NCBI GenBank assembly: GCA_002315815.1
Contig: DCIN01000039.1
Location: 25,098-47,093, forward strand
Length of the DNA: 21,996 nt
Source: Bacteroidales bacterium UBA1725
GTDB taxonomy: Bacteria > Bacteroidota > Bacteroidia > Bacteroidales > UBA932
Direction of reading: 5' to 3'
The position numbers and the translations under genes were made by a program. Shown one piece after another: positions 1 through 8,487 of the stretch (its first letter is position 1; each line of letters starts with the position of its first letter). Below the pieces are notes generated by a model. It was not told where the DNA came from and did not search any database. It saw only the letters and a program-made list of their open reading frames with translations.

Positions 1-665
1 ATGCATTCTTTCTTGCCACACAGAATATTGGCTATGCCGAGAGTGATTTTCCTGGTCACGAAGTTCTCTCCTCTCCTTTCCGATTCGTGATTGAAAAGAA
101 TGCCGTTGACCGCAAACATCCCATAAGCTTCACGATAGTTTTTGGTTATCCAGAATCCATATTGCTTGGCAACTCCATATGGGGATCGGGGATAGAAAGG
201 AGTGGTCTCCTTCTGTGGAATCTCCTGCACCATTCCGAACAACTCGGAAGTGGATGCCTGATATATGCGGCATCTTTTCTCCATTCCCAGGATACGTACG
301 GCTTCAAGAAGCCGCAATGTTCCGACAGCATCAGTTTCGGCAGTATATTCGGGAACATCGAAAGACACCTGAACGTGGCTTTGGGCAGCAAGGTTATAAA
401 TTTCATCAGGTTGAACGATGGACAAGATACGTTCAAGAGACGAAGAATCCGTCATATCTCCATAATGAAGATGAAGTCCACAGTTCTCTGATCCGTCCTT
501 GATGAGGTGCTCGAGATACAAAGGCTCAATGCGCTCCCTGTTGAATGTGGAGGCACGTCTTACAATACCGTGTACCTCATACCCTTTATCTATCAGAAAT
601 TCAGCCAGAAATGAACCGTCCTGACCGGTAATGCCCGTTATCAGAGCTATCTTGTTATTATTCAT
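1..665 (-). CDS. gmd: GDP-mannose 4,6-dehydratase (Gmd), C-terminus cut by window edge
   Basis: Cytoplasmic short-chain dehydrogenase/reductase that converts GDP-D-mannose to GDP-4-keto-6-deoxy-D-mannose, the precursor of GDP-fucose, GDP-rhamnose and related sugars. My translation of the complement from the ATG at 663-665 gives 221 residues before the edge; full-length Gmd is about 350-380. Visible are the NAD(P)-binding glycine motif GITGQDG (residues 10-16), the early RRAST.N segment that is characteristic of Gmd, NLAAQSHV, STSELFG and the catalytic YGVAK (Tyr-x-x-x-Lys). The start overlaps the end of the flippase gene by 8 bases (ATGAATAA), which suggests translational coupling. manC in the same operon makes its substrate. 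Family identity is very secure. The final product sugar depends on downstream genes outside the window. Confidence 0.95.
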   Translation of the reverse strand, partial: MNNNKIALITGITGQDGSFLAEFLIDKGYEVHGIVRRASTFNRERIEPLYLEHLIKDGSENCGLHLHYGDMTDSSSLERILSIVQPDEIYNLAAQSHVQVSFDVPEYTAETDAVGTLRLLEAVRILGMEKRCRIYQASTSELFGMVQEIPQKETTPFYPRSPYGVAKQYGFWITKNYREAYGMFAVNGILFNHESERRGENFVTRKITLGIANILCGKKEC

Positions 666-2190
666 TTCGTATTTTTTTCTTTATGAAATCAAGCACTATA
701 CGGCGTTCCCCCTTGTCGATTCCGAACACAAAAACCAGCACTGCTATGACAAGGACACATACGATGACATCCAGGCAAAGCCATCCTATACCTTCCGGAA
801 ATAGCCGGCTCAACAATTCGCACAGGAGGAAGGACACTGCCAGAATGACCAGACAACGAAGAATAGTATGAAAATAATATTTTCTCAGACTATATGTCGG
901 AATCATACGCCTTAACAGGAAGAAACGGAAAACCAAGGCTATGGCATTTGTCAGAATGGCAGGATACAAAGCAACCGGAGCCGGACAGCCTCTATTCAGG
1001 AGCAAATATGTGACAGGAAGTTCTGACAACAATATCAGGGAGACTCCTATCTGGAATAACCTGATGTTTCCCGTAGCCTGCAATGCCGTGGTCACAGAAC
1101 AAGTCAGAGAATAAATCAATGCAGTGACAAGCGAGATAATAATGAAATCAGCCGTGTACTCAGGAACAGTCACCAACCATATCTTCAGAATATAGTCCAA
1201 GTTGATTACAACAGGTACGGCAACCAGCGAAAGCATATAAAAGGAGTATTTCGTCCCGGCATAAACCAGTTTCTGACTCTGTTCGACATCTCCGGCCGCA
1301 TATTGCTTTACTATTTGCTGGGATATGGCCATAAAGAAATTGTTGGCGAATGACGAAACTGCTCCACTTACCTGCATTGCAACGCCACGGGCCGCATTTA
1401 TGGTGGTCCCGAAGAAACCGTTCATAATGATATTGGAGAACTGATCCTTGAAAGAAAAGCCAAGAGTCCCGAATGCTGTCCATCCGGCGAATGAAAACAT
1501 TTCCCGGAACAGGGATTTGTCAATTGAAGGAGCGGCAGTGCATTCTGAGAAACATTTTCGGGAATAAATGAAATAGCACGTGAAAACCACCAGTGATATG
1601 GCAAAGTGCAAGACTGCATATACAATCAGTTTATCTCCCGGCAGTATCAGAAGGAAATAAAGAATCACCAGTTTCATCACTGCCTCCAGAATGCTCACAA
1701 AGGCATATACTCCCATTCTTTCGTGCGAGATGATGCAAGAATTGAAAGGAATGCCCAATACTGTCAGAAGCAGAGAGGCAAGAGAAAATTGAAACACCCA
1801 ATTTGCAGCACGCATTCTGTCCGGTTCAATGACCAGTTTGTGGTTTACGAACCAAATGCCGAACGATTCGGCCACAATCAGAATAAAAACGGCGAGAAGA
1901 ATATGCAGGGCCAATGTAGTGGAAAATGTGGCCCGTAAATTGTCATTATCCCCTTTTCCGATTGCAAATGAAAGGAATCTTTGTGTCGAGCCTATGAAAA
2001 CTGAATTCAGATAGGCCAGCATTGTAACGAATCCTCCTACAACGGTATATACACCATAGTCAGACACACCAAGAGTGTCGAGAACAACCCGGCTTGTGTA
2101 TAATGTGACAGCCAGAATCAAGAACATCCGCAAATAAAGCAGCAGGGTGTTCTTTGCAATTCTTCTGTTGTTTTGACTATTATCGGACAT
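658..2190 (-). CDS. Wzx-type polysaccharide flippase (MATE/MVF-like)
   Basis: A 510-residue polytopic membrane protein, with about 12-14 hydrophobic segments by eye. The N-terminal region after a short polar start (residues 1-15) contains the GVSDYGVYTVVGG and IGSTQRFLSFAIGKGD segments often seen in Bacteroidota lipopolysaccharide-biosynthesis flippases. Such proteins move undecaprenyl-linked oligosaccharide repeat units from the cytoplasmic to the periplasmic face of the inner membrane. It sits between rfbD (14-base gap) and gmd (8-base overlap) in a nucleotide-sugar operon, which favours sugar export over drug efflux. The protein ends in a basic tail (KKKIRNE). Substrate specificity cannot be read from the sequence. 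A general MATE-like exporter is the alternative but unlikely in this context. Confidence 0.85.
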   Translation of the reverse strand: MSDNSQNNRRIAKNTLLLYLRMFLILAVTLYTSRVVLDTLGVSDYGVYTVVGGFVTMLAYLNSVFIGSTQRFLSFAIGKGDNDNLRATFSTTLALHILLAVFILIVAESFGIWFVNHKLVIEPDRMRAANWVFQFSLASLLLTVLGIPFNSCIISHERMGVYAFVSILEAVMKLVILYFLLILPGDKLIVYAVLHFAISLVVFTCYFIYSRKCFSECTAAPSIDKSLFREMFSFAGWTAFGTLGFSFKDQFSNIIMNGFFGTTINAARGVAMQVSGAVSSFANNFFMAISQQIVKQYAAGDVEQSQKLVYAGTKYSFYMLSLVAVPVVINLDYILKIWLVTVPEYTADFIIISLVTALIYSLTCSVTTALQATGNIRLFQIGVSLILLSELPVTYLLLNRGCPAPVALYPAILTNAIALVFRFFLLRRMIPTYSLRKYYFHTILRCLVILAVSFLLCELLSRLFPEGIGWLCLDVIVCVLVIAVLVFVFGIDKGERRIVLDFIKKKIRNE

Positions 2191-2204
2191 CAGAAAATGT
2201 TGTC

Positions 2205-3128
2205 TCAGAGATTGAGATTGTCGGAAGATTTTTTCTCAATCCTGGACAGACAGAGCTTGAGGCTGTCAGTCCAGTACGGAACAGTGACACCGAAAACTTC
2301 CTTGATTCTGGTCTTGTCGAGCACTGAGTAGGAAGGGCGCACAACAGGCGAAGGATATTCGGAACTGTGGCAGGGATGTATGTCACAGGAATTATGACCG
2401 GAGAAGCGGGCTGTCATCATAGCGAAGTCATACCAACTGCACACACCCTCGTTCGAGAAGTTGTATATGCCGCTGAAGGCACCGGGGTTCTCTGCAGACT
2501 CGAGAGTATCAAGAATCTTGATGATGGCATTCGCAAGATCAAGAGCGTAGGTGGGTGTCCCCACCTGATCGAACACAACATTAAGGCTTGATTTACGTGC
2601 GCTGAGATCCAGTATGGTCCTGCAGAAATTTTTTCCGAATTCACTGTACAGCCAGGCTGTGCGAATTATGACATAATTGCATCCCGAATCAATGATTCTC
2701 TGTTCTCCGTGCAGTTTCGTAAGCCCGTAAACTCCTGATGGAGTGCCTGTTTTGTCTTCGCTGCACGGGACATTGCACTGTTCCTTGCCGAATACATAGT
2801 CGGTGGAGATGTGTATCAGAATCCCTCCTGCTTCCGACATTGCCAAGGCAAGATTTGCGGGTGCATCTGCATTGAGCCTCTCGGCAGACGCATAGTCCGA
2901 TTCGGCTGCATCGACATTGGTGTATGCGGCACAGTTCACTATTGCTCCGATACCATTTTCTTTCACGAAGAGCCTTACTGCATCGATGTCGGTGATATCG
3001 AGCATTACGGTCCGAACTCCTTGAGATTCTCTGACATCGGTAAAAAAATAACTGTCCCCGGTATCGCGGGAGACGATTCTCATCTCATTGCCGAGCTGTC
3101 CATTTGCACCTGTAACCAGAATATTCAT
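2205..3128 (-). CDS. rfbD: dTDP-4-dehydrorhamnose reductase (RmlD)
   Basis: Last step of dTDP-L-rhamnose synthesis, the NAD(P)H-dependent reduction of dTDP-4-dehydro-L-rhamnose. The 307-residue product opens with MNILVTGANGQLG, whose glycine motif (residues 7-13) binds the nucleotide. STDYVF (108-113) and the YGLTK pair Tyr134/Lys138 form the SDR active site. The open frame extends upstream to 3242, but that would overlap rfbC by 59 bases and put 38 non-conserved residues before the Rossmann strand, so I place the start at ATG 3126-3128. That start leaves a 55-base gap after rfbC and gives the usual family length of about 290-310. The gene is part of the same leftward operon as rfbA and rfbC. 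Confidence 0.95.
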   Translation of the reverse strand: MNILVTGANGQLGNEMRIVSRDTGDSYFFTDVRESQGVRTVMLDITDIDAVRLFVKENGIGAIVNCAAYTNVDAAESDYASAERLNADAPANLALAMSEAGGILIHISTDYVFGKEQCNVPCSEDKTGTPSGVYGLTKLHGEQRIIDSGCNYVIIRTAWLYSEFGKNFCRTILDLSARKSSLNVVFDQVGTPTYALDLANAIIKILDTLESAENPGAFSGIYNFSNEGVCSWYDFAMMTARFSGHNSCDIHPCHSSEYPSPVVRPSYSVLDKTRIKEVFGVTVPYWTDSLKLCLSRIEKKSSDNLNL

Positions 3129-3183
3129 AGGTTTTTCCAATGTTCGCATTTCCGCCATATCGCACACACTGATACCGGATTGT

Positions 3184-3738
3184 TCAAATCCGGAAAGGAG
3201 ACTCGAAATCCTTGAAAAGTGGGTGACGTGTGTCCTTCGCACTCAATACGGCCTTATCTGCCGGTATCTTCCAGTCAATACCCAGACACGGGTCCAGAAT
3301 GTTTATTCCACCGTCCACCTCCGGGTGATAAAACTCATCGCATTTATACTGGAACACAGCCTTTTCGCTCAATACTGCAAAGCCGTGTGCAAATCCTTTG
3401 GGTATGAATAATTGTCTGTGGTTGCTTTCAGTGAGCTCCACCGCAATGTGTCTGCCGTAACTGGGACTTCCCACACGAATGTCGAGTGCGACGTCAAGCA
3501 CAGCCCCTTGAACGCATCTGACGAGTTTGGCCTGAGAGAAGGGAGGTGCCTGGTAATGCAACCCCCTCATAACTCCGAAAGAAGAACAGGATTCGTTGTC
3601 CTGCACGAAATGCACCGAACCGACAAGCTTTTCGAAATCCTTCTGGGAATAACTTTCGAAAAAATAACCTCTGGCATCACCGAACACCTGCGGTTCGATG
3701 ACAAACACTCCCTCTATTCCTGTACTGACAACATTCAC
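3184..3738 (-). CDS. rfbC: dTDP-4-dehydrorhamnose 3,5-epimerase (RmlC)
   Basis: Cupin-fold cytoplasmic enzyme that epimerises C3 and C5 of dTDP-4-dehydro-6-deoxy-D-glucose. It is 184 residues long, typical for RmlC. Visible are GDARGYFFESY near residues 20-30, the catalytic-base region RGLHYQ (His61), the conserved Tyr131 in FQYKCDEFY, and the SAKD aspartate (Asp169) near the C-terminus. These match the His/Tyr/Asp set of active RmlC. It lies between rfbA (69-base gap) and rfbD (55-base gap) in the same orientation. Nothing suggests loss of function. Confidence 0.95.
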   Translation of the reverse strand: MNVVSTGIEGVFVIEPQVFGDARGYFFESYSQKDFEKLVGSVHFVQDNESCSSFGVMRGLHYQAPPFSQAKLVRCVQGAVLDVALDIRVGSPSYGRHIAVELTESNHRQLFIPKGFAHGFAVLSEKAVFQYKCDEFYHPEVDGGINILDPCLGIDWKIPADKAVLSAKDTRHPLFKDFESPFRI

Positions 3739-3807
3739 TTCCAGTCCCCCTTCATATTATTCATTATCCTGATTATCAACTACTGATTCAAATTAATAGA
3801 GATTCAC

Positions 3808-4701
3808 TTACCTCAAAACATCGTTCTCCTCATCGAGCAAACGGACAAGATACTGCCCGTACTGGTTCTTGAGCATAGGGGCGGCAATTGTCCTCATCCT
3901 GTCTTTATCTATCCACCCGTTTCTGTATGCAATGCCCTCCAGACAGGCAATCTTGAGCCCTTGACGTTTCTCTATCACCTCCACAAAGGTGCTTGCTTCC
4001 GCCAGGGAATCGTGGGTTCCGGTGTCGAGCCAGGCGAAGCCTCGTCCGAGAGTCTGGACCTTGAGCTCGCCGTCTTCCAGAAAACGTTGGTTCACGGTGG
4101 TGATTTCGTATTCCCCGCGTGCCGACGGACTGATTGAGGATGCTACGTCAACCACCTTGTTGGGATAGAAATAGAGGCCGACCACCGCATAATTCGACTT
4201 TGGTCTGGCCGGCTTTTCCTCTATGCTGAGACAGTTCCCGGAGCTGTCGAACTCGGCGACACCGTAACGTTCGGGATCACTGACCCAATAGCCGAATACA
4301 GTGGCTTTGGCTTCCTCCTCGGCCGAACGCACCGCCTCCCTGAGCATATCTGTGAAGCCGGAACCATAGAAAATGTTGTCTCCGAGTACAAGACAGGCGC
4401 AATCATCGCCTATGAACTCACGGCCTATGGTAAAAGCTTGAGCAAGTCCGTCGGGCGAGGGCTGCTCGGCATATTCGAGCCTTATCCCGTAATCCGACCC
4501 ATCTCCCAGAAGTCTTTTGAAGCCGGGGAGGTCGCTGGGTGTCGAAATCAGGAGTATATCCCGTATTCCGGCAAGCATCAATACGGATATGGGATAATAG
4601 ACCATAGGTTTGTCATAAATGGGAAGAAGCTGTTTGCTGACACCCTTGGTTATGGGGTAAAGTCTGGTTCCGGATCCTCCGGCAAGTACTATTCCTTTCA
4701 T
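3808..4701 (-). CDS. rfbA: Glucose-1-phosphate thymidylyltransferase (RmlA)
   Basis: First step of dTDP-rhamnose synthesis: dTTP plus glucose-1-phosphate gives dTDP-glucose. The 297-residue nucleotidyltransferase shows the signature GGSGTRLYP (residues 8-16), KQLLPIYDKPM, EQPSPDGLAQAF, LGDNIFYG and the sugar-binding IEEKP. I start at ATG 4699-4701 (MKGIVLAGG). A GTG two codons upstream in the same frame is possible but adds nothing conserved. The length matches the family (about 290-300). It follows manC by 79 bases and precedes rfbC. rfbB, which catalyses the next step, is not between rfbA and rfbC or elsewhere in the window. Confidence 0.96.
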   Translation of the reverse strand: MKGIVLAGGSGTRLYPITKGVSKQLLPIYDKPMVYYPISVLMLAGIRDILLISTPSDLPGFKRLLGDGSDYGIRLEYAEQPSPDGLAQAFTIGREFIGDDCACLVLGDNIFYGSGFTDMLREAVRSAEEEAKATVFGYWVSDPERYGVAEFDSSGNCLSIEEKPARPKSNYAVVGLYFYPNKVVDVASSISPSARGEYEITTVNQRFLEDGELKVQTLGRGFAWLDTGTHDSLAEASTFVEVIEKRQGLKIACLEGIAYRNGWIDKDRMRTIAAPMLKNQYGQYLVRLLDEENDVLR

Positions 4702-4780
4702 TTTCACAATATTGAAACGGAGAGTGATTCGCTGTTATTTATGCAAAGACTTTTTTTGAAGCTTGGTGCGGGTGATGCCT

Positions 4781-6130
4781 CTATTCCTCAGGCCAATCGA
4801 GCCATAGTCTCTCAATATCGTCCTCGGACAGGAGTTCACCGCTTTGAACCTCGATGAAAGTAAGGTCAGAAAGAGCCTTGACAGCGTGCTTGTGACCTTT
4901 GGATATGTGAGCCACACAGCCTCTGGACACCTCCTGCACCTCGTCATCGATCATAAGCAGCCCCTTCCCGTCCACAAAAGTCCAGACCTCGTCTCTGTGC
5001 TCGTGAATCTGATAACTGATGTTTTTTCCTGAGCGCAGGGTTATGGACTTGGTAAGAGAACGCCAGCCGTCGGGAAATACAGTGGAATCCACCACCCTGT
5101 AACTGCCCCAGCGACGCTCCTCGTACATAGGACGCATAGACAGGTCTCCAACATACTTTTTGATGTTCTCCGACTCGTTCTTGCCGCAGACAAGGATGCC
5201 GTCGGGGCTGGCAGCTATCACGGAATTCTCCAGTCCGTCCACGAACACCGGAAGGCTGAGTTCATTCACAATGTGAACATTCGTGCAATTGGGACCAAGC
5301 TTGCCGTTTCCCACCACCGGACGGGCAAGTTTCTCGGTAAGTGAATTCCAGGTACCCAGATCCTTCCATTCACCGGAAAAAGGTACCATAGCTACTGAAG
5401 ATGCCTTCTCTGCTACCTGATAATCAAAGCTGATTTTGGGCAGATTGGAATAACCCGACAGAACGTCTTCGAAGGAGTTGAAAGTAAGGAGTCCACGGAC
5501 TATGTCCAGAAGATAGCCAAGACGGAATGCAAAAACACCGCCATTCCAGTATGCACCTTTTGCGAGCAATTCTTTGGCAGCAGCAGTGTCAGGCTTTTCG
5601 ACAAACTCCGCAACAGGTTGCACCTGCATATCCAAATAACCGTACTGGGGAACTACATATCCATACTTGGAAGAAGGGCAGTCGGGTTTGACCCCCATCA
5701 GCACAAGGTCATAGGAACCCTCAGCCACAACATCCGCCATCTTGCCAACAGTCTCGAAGTAACCGCTCTCAGTGTAAGGATCACAGGGCATTATGACTAC
5801 AACCTCGTCGGCAGGACAATGCCTTTGGAAATACAGGGAGCTGCAAGCAAGTGCGATAGCAGGAAATGTATCCCTGCGTTCGGGCTCGATCACTATGTTG
5901 ATCTCGTCACCCAACTGATTGATAAGGATATCTTTCTGGCTGGAATTAGTAGCGAAAGTTATGTCAGCATCCGATAAGGTGTCACGAATCTGCCGCACCA
6001 CTCTCCCGACCATCGATTCCATAGAACCGTCCTCTCTCTCCAGAAGATTGAGGAATTGTTTGGATCTGGCCTCGTTGCTGAGCGGCCACAGTCTCTTGCC
6101 GGACCCTCCCGAAAGCAATACAATATACAT
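4781..6130 (-). CDS. manC: Mannose-1-phosphate guanylyltransferase with C-terminal cupin (GMP/PMI type II)
   Basis: Makes GDP-mannose from GTP and mannose-1-phosphate. The 449-residue protein has an N-terminal nucleotidyltransferase domain with LSGGSGKRLWPL (residues 6-17), EFVEKP (175-180), NGGVF (197-200) and W.DLGTW (255-261). A C-terminal cupin domain (about 335-449) carries QIHEHRDEVW (374-383), whose two histidines and glutamate (His376, His378, Glu381) match the metal site of type II mannose-6-phosphate isomerases, so it may be bifunctional like AlgA. The frame is open upstream to 6202, but the start at ATG 6128-6130 puts the nucleotide-binding strand at the N-terminus as in the family. 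It is the first gene of the polysaccharide operon and supplies the substrate of gmd. Confidence 0.93.
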   Translation of the reverse strand: MYIVLLSGGSGKRLWPLSNEARSKQFLNLLEREDGSMESMVGRVVRQIRDTLSDADITFATNSSQKDILINQLGDEINIVIEPERRDTFPAIALACSSLYFQRHCPADEVVVIMPCDPYTESGYFETVGKMADVVAEGSYDLVLMGVKPDCPSSKYGYVVPQYGYLDMQVQPVAEFVEKPDTAAAKELLAKGAYWNGGVFAFRLGYLLDIVRGLLTFNSFEDVLSGYSNLPKISFDYQVAEKASSVAMVPFSGEWKDLGTWNSLTEKLARPVVGNGKLGPNCTNVHIVNELSLPVFVDGLENSVIAASPDGILVCGKNESENIKKYVGDLSMRPMYEERRWGSYRVVDSTVFPDGWRSLTKSITLRSGKNISYQIHEHRDEVWTFVDGKGLLMIDDEVQEVSRGCVAHISKGHKHAVKALSDLTFIEVQSGELLSEDDIERLWLDWPEE

Positions 6131-6318
6131 AGCAGACAAATAAACGGCAAAGTGTATGTTAAAACTTCTCAAATCCCCTTTAACACAATAACAATCAATC
6201 ACTTAGTCGAAAAGGTAAGGGAAAATGAAAACCAACGTGCCACCAAGGCACATATAAATTGCAATTTTACAAAAAAAGATGGACAATAGCAAAAAGGAAC
6301 GTCTGACAAGGGATGAAA

Positions 6319-6367
6319 TGTCCGGGGTGGCTAAGTCAGTCTTTCAACTTATCAGCCACCCCGGACA
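6319..6367 (-). terminator. Long GC-rich hairpin between fimbrillin gene and polysaccharide operon
   Basis: Perfect 14-bp inverted repeat: arm TGTCCGGGGTGGCT at 6319-6332 and its complement at 6354-6367. The stem can extend after a 3-base bulge by AAGT (6333-6336) with ACTT (6347-6350). It lies 32 bases beyond the stop of the fimbrillin-like gene, read leftward, and is followed by a modest T-rich tract (TTTCAT). It probably ends that transcript and insulates manC. The hairpin is clear. The tail is weak for a strict intrinsic terminator. Confidence 0.75.
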
Positions 6368-6399
6368 AACATCCTTATTTTAGATCTCAATAGTTTCTG

Positions 6400-8040
6400 C
6401 TATAAATCGTGGATGCAACGTACTGGATAGGCATCTGACTGGTAAACATAGTCACAAGTAAGTCTATTGAACGTATAAATATTGTCCGCATCGGAATGCA
6501 AATCCAAAGCATATGTATATGGAGAATAAACAGCAGCTGGTGTAGTTGTCCAATATGCGGTCGAGGAATTGAGTCCTTCGAATATGTATGACTGATCAAA
6601 ATCTGTCCAACCGTGGCCGGCGAGAGGAAGGAAAATGGAAGGATAGTAGGTTCCGGAAGTTCGGCTTCCGCGGTAAATGAAACCGTTCATACCGGCAATA
6701 GTCACCTCATTCAATTCCTGCAAATTCAGTTTCTCGAAAGTAGTCTTGCTGGGAAGGCGCCATCCCTCAGGACAAGGGTCAGCACTGCCCTTGGAATTAT
6801 CAGTCCATAATGAAGTGTCGGTGTAGCTTCCGGGGTACCACTTGTATGGGTCTGATGTCCCGGCATTTGCAAGATAATTGCTATATGCGGGATCTGACCC
6901 CTCGGCGGCGGTCATAGTCCTATGGTTTGCACAGTCCCAGGGCTGGCCGTATTTTCTTCCCCACTGATAATAAAGTCCGTTTCTATTTGTGTTGGAATAT
7001 CCGCAGTTCACAGGTGCCCAGCATACTCCGTCCATAAATACAGGAGACTCAGTTGTGCCGGGATATTCAAGCTTGACAAAAGATTCTTGAGCCAAAGTTC
7101 CCAAGGCGAAAACGACATTGACATTTCTCTTGAAATACCTGTTCATCACCCTGTAGTAAACACCGTCGTTTGTTGTGATATATAAAGCTATCACAGTCGA
7201 TGGTGCGAGAGTGAGAAATATGTTGGTGTGAACATTGGGATCCAGAGGAATCCCGTCGGGACAATACAAACCTGTGTATCTGGTTGAATTGTTGGTGAAA
7301 GTACAGAGAGGAATATCATTTGTGGGAACATTGGGGAAGGTGACGAGAGCCTGACCGGAAATAGGAGATGTTGCTATTATATCAACCTGATAAATGGTAT
7401 TTACAGCTGAATCAGCTTTGACACGGAGTTGGAGTGAGGCGAAGAGATTCCTCAAGTTGATATTATCAAGACTTCTGCCATCAGCCGATTTTGTTGCACT
7501 CACAGATGTCATAGGATATGTTTGATTAGCAATGGAACCGGTCGATCTGTCAAGATAAGATTGATACTCGTTAGTGGTAGGAATATTTACGTCGAAGCCA
7601 AAGATCATCCGGTTTCCGGATTGGCGTTCACCGATATACTCAAGTTTGTCAGCAGGATAGTAAGAACCAAGATACGTACCGGTGAGAGGAGCGCCTACCG
7701 GAACAAAGACACCGTCACGCTCACCGACACCCTCGGATATCACATAATCGGCCCACTGATCGTTAGTGTTGTAAACACGCAAGCGGTCACCTTCGCTCCA
7801 TAAAGCCTGCTTGGATCCAACGATAGCTCCATTCCAGTATGTTTTGGTTCCATCATCCGATAAGTCATCGGACTCAGAAATCGACTCACCGGAATAGGTT
7901 TCCGACTTTACTGACGAATCAAATGCAGCCGAGATGCTCATAATCGCAGGTGAGTCATCGGCATCAACAGAAAGGACATCCTTGTTGCAGGAAACAAGAA
8001 CCGCAGAAACAACGGCAAAGAAAAACAAATACCTCCTCAT
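6400..8040 (-). CDS. Fimbrillin-family lipoprotein with C-terminal FISUMP domain
   Basis: A 546-residue exported lipoprotein. The N-terminus has a basic MRRY, a hydrophobic stretch and the lipobox LVSC with Cys18. A region of about residues 30-340 resembles the N-terminal part of Bacteroidota fimbrillin-like proteins (TKTYWNG, ALWSEGDRLRVYN, TGTYLGSYYPAD, LRNLFASLQLRV). After a linker, residues 350-546 match the FISUMP domain (Fibrobacter succinogenes major paralogous domain): WAPVNCGYSN, GLYYQWGRKYGQ, DPCPEGWRLPS (421-431), AYWTTTP and a closing YPVRCI. Such proteins are surface-anchored with structural or adhesive roles; a precise function is not known to me. It is a single gene with a long upstream gap and a hairpin downstream, so probably monocistronic. 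Family-level assignment only. Confidence 0.8.
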   Translation of the reverse strand: MRRYLFFFAVVSAVLVSCNKDVLSVDADDSPAIMSISAAFDSSVKSETYSGESISESDDLSDDGTKTYWNGAIVGSKQALWSEGDRLRVYNTNDQWADYVISEGVGERDGVFVPVGAPLTGTYLGSYYPADKLEYIGERQSGNRMIFGFDVNIPTTNEYQSYLDRSTGSIANQTYPMTSVSATKSADGRSLDNINLRNLFASLQLRVKADSAVNTIYQVDIIATSPISGQALVTFPNVPTNDIPLCTFTNNSTRYTGLYCPDGIPLDPNVHTNIFLTLAPSTVIALYITTNDGVYYRVMNRYFKRNVNVVFALGTLAQESFVKLEYPGTTESPVFMDGVCWAPVNCGYSNTNRNGLYYQWGRKYGQPWDCANHRTMTAAEGSDPAYSNYLANAGTSDPYKWYPGSYTDTSLWTDNSKGSADPCPEGWRLPSKTTFEKLNLQELNEVTIAGMNGFIYRGSRTSGTYYPSIFLPLAGHGWTDFDQSYIFEGLNSSTAYWTTTPAAVYSPYTYALDLHSDADNIYTFNRLTCDYVYQSDAYPVRCIHDL

Positions 8041-8306
8041 ATCACAAAAAAAAATCTAAGCAGGTTCTTCCGGCTGGGATTCAATACAGATGACCGAAAC
8101 CGGTAAAACTTCGAAAGTACGAACCTCAGGCGACGTATAAATCATATTATCTTTCATAGAAAAGCAAAAAAACAAACTGTAAGTATAATATCACCAATAC
8201 CAAAATACAACATCTGAAACCTCTCAAACGGGAAATAGTTGTCGACTACAACAAGAAAAGGTTTTAGTAAAGAAAGCACCCCGAACACAATCAGATGTGG
8301 ACTCTG

Positions 8307-8338
8307 CAAATATATAAAAAAATAAATTATTGCACAAT
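8307..8338 (-). promoter_or_regulatory. Candidate Bacteroidota promoter for the fimbrillin-like gene
   Basis: Read on the minus strand, TATATTTG (8314 to 8307) fits the -7 consensus TAnnTTTG of Bacteroidota primary-sigma promoters. ATTG (8338 to 8335) lies 20 bases upstream, at the position of the -33 TTTG element. It is the only full TAnnTTTG match I found on this strand in the gap. It implies a transcript start near 8300. Motif match only. Confidence 0.45.
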
Positions 8339-8399
8339 GATTGAAACTAAAAAAATAGAATTGTTTTAAAATTCAATTATCTGCTTCTGAAAATTGAAA

Positions 8400-8451
8400 C
8401 AAGACAACTCAGCCTTACCGAAAAGCAATGATAAGTGGGCTGGATGTCTTG
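8400..8451 (-). terminator. Terminator-like hairpin downstream of the Met-rich protein gene
   Basis: CAAGACA (8400-8406) pairs with TGTCTTG (8445-8451), and after a 3/2 internal loop CAGCC (8410-8414) pairs with GGCTG (8438-8442). Read leftward the stem is followed by a T-rich tract (TTTCAATTTTC). It begins 37 bases past the stop of the gene at 8488-9132, which suits the end of that transcript and perhaps of the thiamine cluster. The loop is long and the stem interrupted, so it is a moderate candidate. Confidence 0.5.
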
Positions 8452-8487
8452 TTCGAGAATTCTATCGGGACAAACTGAACATAAGGA

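Larger units (their letters stand above)
8041..8487. other. AT-rich intergenic region, 447 bases
   Basis: No convincing gene lies here on either strand. It holds a Bacteroidota-type promoter candidate for the fimbrillin-like gene (8307-8338), a terminator-like hairpin for the Met-rich protein gene (8400-8451), and short A-rich tracts. If the promoter is right, the fimbrillin-like mRNA has a leader of about 260 bases. The only other structure I see in that leader is a minor hairpin (GTTGT/ACAAC around 8238-8252). Confidence 0.6.

Noticed and set aside
87..502. Plus-strand open frames opposite gmd
   Set aside because: The minus strand encodes a clear Gmd; these frames are shadows with no coherent product.
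3129..3242. N-terminal extension of rfbD by 38 codons
   Set aside because: It overlaps the end of rfbC and precedes the conserved Rossmann start; the residues show no family similarity.
6237..6251. Small hairpin GTGCC/GGCAC upstream of manC
   Set aside because: Only 5 bp with a 5-base loop; it could be chance, and no riboswitch or promoter core is attached to it.
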